Origin: Lapillicoccus jejuensis
GTDB lineage: Bacteria; Actinomycetota; Actinomycetes; Actinomycetales; Dermatophilaceae
NCBI RefSeq assembly: GCF_006715055.1
Contig: NZ_VFMN01000001.1
Coordinates: 3,782,001-3,846,000, forward strand
Length of the DNA stretch: 64,000 nt
Direction of reading: 5' to 3'
Below the pieces are notes generated by a model. That model was given only the letters and a program-made list of their open reading frames with translations, was not told the origin of the DNA and made no database searches. How positions within the stretch are numbered: position 1 is the stretch's first letter; the number at the start of each line of letters is the position of its first letter. The position numbers were made by a program, and so were the translations under genes. Below are positions 62,074 through 64,000 of the stretch, piece by piece.

Positions 62074-62679
62074 TCACGATCTCGATCGGACGATCTGCAC
62101 GAACAGTCGGTGCACCCGCGTGTCGCCCGTGACCTCGGGGTGGAACGAGGTGGCGAGCAGGGCACCCTGCGTGACGGCGACGATCCTACCCGCGGCCGGT
62201 CCCCCCTCGACACGCGACAGCACCCGCACGCCCGGCCCCGTCTCCTCGACCCACGGCGCCCGGATGAAGACCGCGTGGTACGGCGCGTCGAGACCCTCGA
62301 CGTGCACCTCGCCCTCGAACGAGTCGACCTGGCGGCCGAACGCGTTGCGGCGCACGGTGATGTCGAGCCCGCCGAGGGTCTGCTGGTCGGGGCGGCCGTC
62401 GAGGACCCGGTCGGCGAGCATGATCATGCCGGCGCACGAGCCGTAGACCGGCAGCCCGTCCGCGATGCGCTCGCGCAGCGGCTCCTGGAGGCCGAAGGCC
62501 CGCACGAGCTTGTCCATCGTCGTCGACTCGCCGCCGGGGACGACGAGACCGTGCAGGGGGGCGAGCTCCTCGGGGCGTCGTACGGGCACGGCGTGGGCGC
62601 CGCACGCCTGCAGGGCGTGCAGGTGCTCGCGGACGTCGCCCTGGACGGCGAGGACGCCGATGGTGGTGCTCGTGCTCAC
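62074..62679 (-). CDS. pdxT: Pyridoxal 5'-phosphate synthase glutaminase subunit PdxT
   Basis: A 201-residue class I glutamine amidotransferase. Nucleophile Cys82 is in [12 protein letters not shown], and His180 with Glu182 are in [14 protein letters not shown]. The N-terminal [21 protein letters not shown] and [13 protein letters not shown] are PdxT hallmarks. It supplies ammonia to PdxS for vitamin B6 synthesis. Start GTG 62679. pdxS is not next to it: the neighbours are an APC permease upstream and yebC downstream, so pdxS must be elsewhere. Confidence 0.95.
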   Translation of the reverse strand: MSTSTTIGVLAVQGDVREHLHALQACGAHAVPVRRPEELAPLHGLVVPGGESTTMDKLVRAFGLQEPLRERIADGLPVYGSCAGMIMLADRVLDGRPDQQTLGGLDITVRRNAFGRQVDSFEGEVHVEGLDAPYHAVFIRAPWVEETGPGVRVLSRVEGGPAAGRIVAVTQGALLATSFHPEVTGDTRVHRLFVQIVRSRS

Positions 62680-62703
62680 GGCGCCCGACGCTACGGCAGG
62701 GGG

Positions 62704-64000
62704 TCAGTCGACGTGGACGGCGGGTCGCCGGTCCGGGTCGGGCTCGGCCTGGCGGAGCACCTCGCGGGTCAGCGGCGCCACGTCGCCGCCGCCGAAGAAC
62801 AGGTAGCGCAGGAGGGCGGCGATCGGGTTGCCCTCCATCCACTCGAAGTAGACCTCGGGCACGACGCCCGTCTGCTCGCGGATGGCGAGGAGGATCGCCG
62901 CGATCGCGTTGGGGATGGTCGGGGCGGAGACGGTGAGGACCTCGTACCCGTGCCGCAGCTCGCCGCGGACCGCGAGGTCGGTGACGAAGTCGGAGGCGTC
63001 GACGACGGTGACCTCGACGAAGACCAGCCGCTCCCCCGGGCCGAGGTTGTTGACCGTCCGCTCGACGACCTCCTTCTCGAGGTAGTCGAGCAGGTCGCGC
63101 TCCCCGTCCGGGTCGTGGGCCACGAGGCGCACCTGCCCCTCGGCCGCGGCGCGGGCGACGATGGCCCGCGCCGTCTCGTCGAAGGTCACGGTGTCGACCC
63201 GCAGCTCGGTCGAGCGCAGCGCGCGGCTGGTGATCGAGACGACGACGATGGCGAGGATGAAGAACGAGGCGATCTTCACGCCCTCGGGCCGCTCGACGAC
63301 GTTCGCGACCGTCGTGTAGGCGAAGACGAGGGCGACGACGCCGAAGAAGACCGTCCCGCGCCGGCTGCCCCGGCGCCACGCCGAGACGGTGACCGCGACC
63401 GTCGCCGACAGCATGAGCACGAGGACACCGGTGGCGTAGGCGCCGCCCTGGGCGTTGACGTCGGCCTTGAACAGGATGGTGATGACGAAACCGATGACGA
63501 CGAAGACGACGACGAGCGGCCGGGTCAGCCGGGTCCACTCCGGCGCCATCCCGTAGCGCGGCATGTAGCGCGGGACGAGGTTGAGCATCCCGGCCATGGC
63601 CGACGCGCCGGCGAACCACAGGATGAGGATCGTCGAGACGTCGTACGCGGTCCCGAAGCCGTTCCCGAGGTACTCGTGAGCCAGGTAGGCCAGGGCGCGG
63701 CCGTCGGCCGCGCCGCCCGGCTGGAACGCCGCCTGCGGGATGAGCAGCGTCGTCGCGAGGCTGCTCGTGATGAGGAAGACGCTCATGATGACCGCGGCGG
63801 TGAGCAGCATCCGCTGGCTGCGCCGGATCCGCTTGGCCGGCTGCACCGGGTCGTCGTCGGCCGCCCCGCGGACCAGGGGCATCATCGTCACGCCGGTCTC
63901 GAACCCGGACAGGCCGAGGGCCAGCTTGGGGAAGACGAGCAGCGCGATCCCGACGACCAGCCACGGGTTGTTGCTGTGCGAGGTGAGCAGCGCCGAGCCC
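62704..64000 (-). CDS. APC-superfamily amino acid permease, C-terminal part (runs off the window)
   Basis: About 432 residues are visible, from a start beyond 64000. [21 protein letters not shown] is a conserved APC helix, followed by helices such as [24 protein letters not shown] and [30 protein letters not shown]. After the membrane part a cytoplasmic domain of about 180 residues follows ([40 protein letters not shown] ...). Frame is that of the stop at 62704. Substrate is unknown; the soluble C-terminal tail is unusually long. Confidence 0.85.
   Translation of the reverse strand, partial: GSALLTSHSNNPWLVVGIALLVFPKLALGLSGFETGVTMMPLVRGAADDDPVQPAKRIRRSQRMLLTAAVIMSVFLITSSLATTLLIPQAAFQPGGAADGRALAYLAHEYLGNGFGTAYDVSTILILWFAGASAMAGMLNLVPRYMPRYGMAPEWTRLTRPLVVVFVVIGFVITILFKADVNAQGGAYATGVLVLMLSATVAVTVSAWRRGSRRGTVFFGVVALVFAYTTVANVVERPEGVKIASFFILAIVVVSITSRALRSTELRVDTVTFDETARAIVARAAAEGQVRLVAHDPDGERDLLDYLEKEVVERTVNNLGPGERLVFVEVTVVDASDFVTDLAVRGELRHGYEVLTVSAPTIPNAIAAILLAIREQTGVVPEVYFEWMEGNPIAALLRYLFFGGGDVAPLTREVLRQAEPDPDRRPAVHVD

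Overview
This window is a very GC-rich (roughly 70-75%) chromosomal segment of an actinobacterium. Gene content and order match conserved actinomycete blocks: pgsA-DUF881-sbp-DUF881-gcvH-garA-ftsR-DUF151-merR-gcvP, xerD-parA-scpA-scpB-rluB with cmk and der, and yajC-secD-secF-apt-rel plus ruvC-ruvA-ruvB and yebC-pdxT. These blocks parallel the Rv1822-Rv1832, Rv1701-Rv1713 and Rv2582-Rv2604 regions of Mycobacterium tuberculosis. GC content, F420-dependent and TerC-type genes and small intergenic spaces suggest a Micrococcales lineage such as Intrasporangiaceae, but that placement is inference. No rRNA operon, prophage, insertion sequence or CRISPR array was seen.

Layout. 1-8382: a fatty acid beta-oxidation cluster on the minus strand (CaiB-like CoA transferase, acyl-CoA ligase, enoyl-CoA hydratase, FadB, FadA). 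It diverges from an unusual double-TetR regulator and an acyl-CoA dehydrogenase, with a perfect palindrome between them. 8411-17409: stress membrane protein, F420-dependent oxidoreductase, rRNA/tRNA methyltransferase, secreted beta-propeller, TerC metal transporter behind a yybP-ykoY (Mn2+) riboswitch, PhzF, a histidine phosphatase, a RES/Xre toxin-antitoxin pair and a GCS2-type ligase. 17532-24261: sbcD-sbcC, an HSL-type esterase and a PucR-type regulator. 24311-33877: gcvP behind a glycine riboswitch, then the merR/DUF151/ftsR/garA/gcvH/DUF881/sbp/pgsA block and doxX. 33991-36328: ohrR, tRNA-Pro(GGG) and two low-complexity proteins. 36380-45327: der, plsC, cmk, tyrA, rluB, scpB, scpA, parA, xerD. 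45381-52091: a small unknown pair, hisS, an MBL-fold hydrolase, a membrane-anchored cyclophilin, a DUF349 protein and a predicted HExxH zincin. 52251-64000: rel, apt, secF, secD, yajC, ruvB, ruvA, ruvC with a LexA-type box, yebC, pdxT and the end of an APC permease.

How genes work together. Most minus-strand operons are translationally coupled: more than ten junctions have the stop and next start overlapping as GTGA or ATGA. Several genes start at, or within a few bases of, the predicted transcription start, about 6-9 nt after a TANNNT -10 element, implying leaderless mRNAs. Two riboswitches (Mn2+ on terC, glycine on gcvP), a candidate TetR operator, a candidate OhrR operator and a LexA-like box on ruvC supply visible regulation.

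The least explained items are the three 51-bp tandem hairpin repeats at 52100-52245, a repeated 44-bp stem-loop used as a gene-end structure (24261 and 58831), an 18-bp intergenic CGCCCGTACGRCGYCCCG motif, in-frame minisatellites in several proteins, the tandem TetR regulator, and the HExxH protein beside the DUF349 gene.
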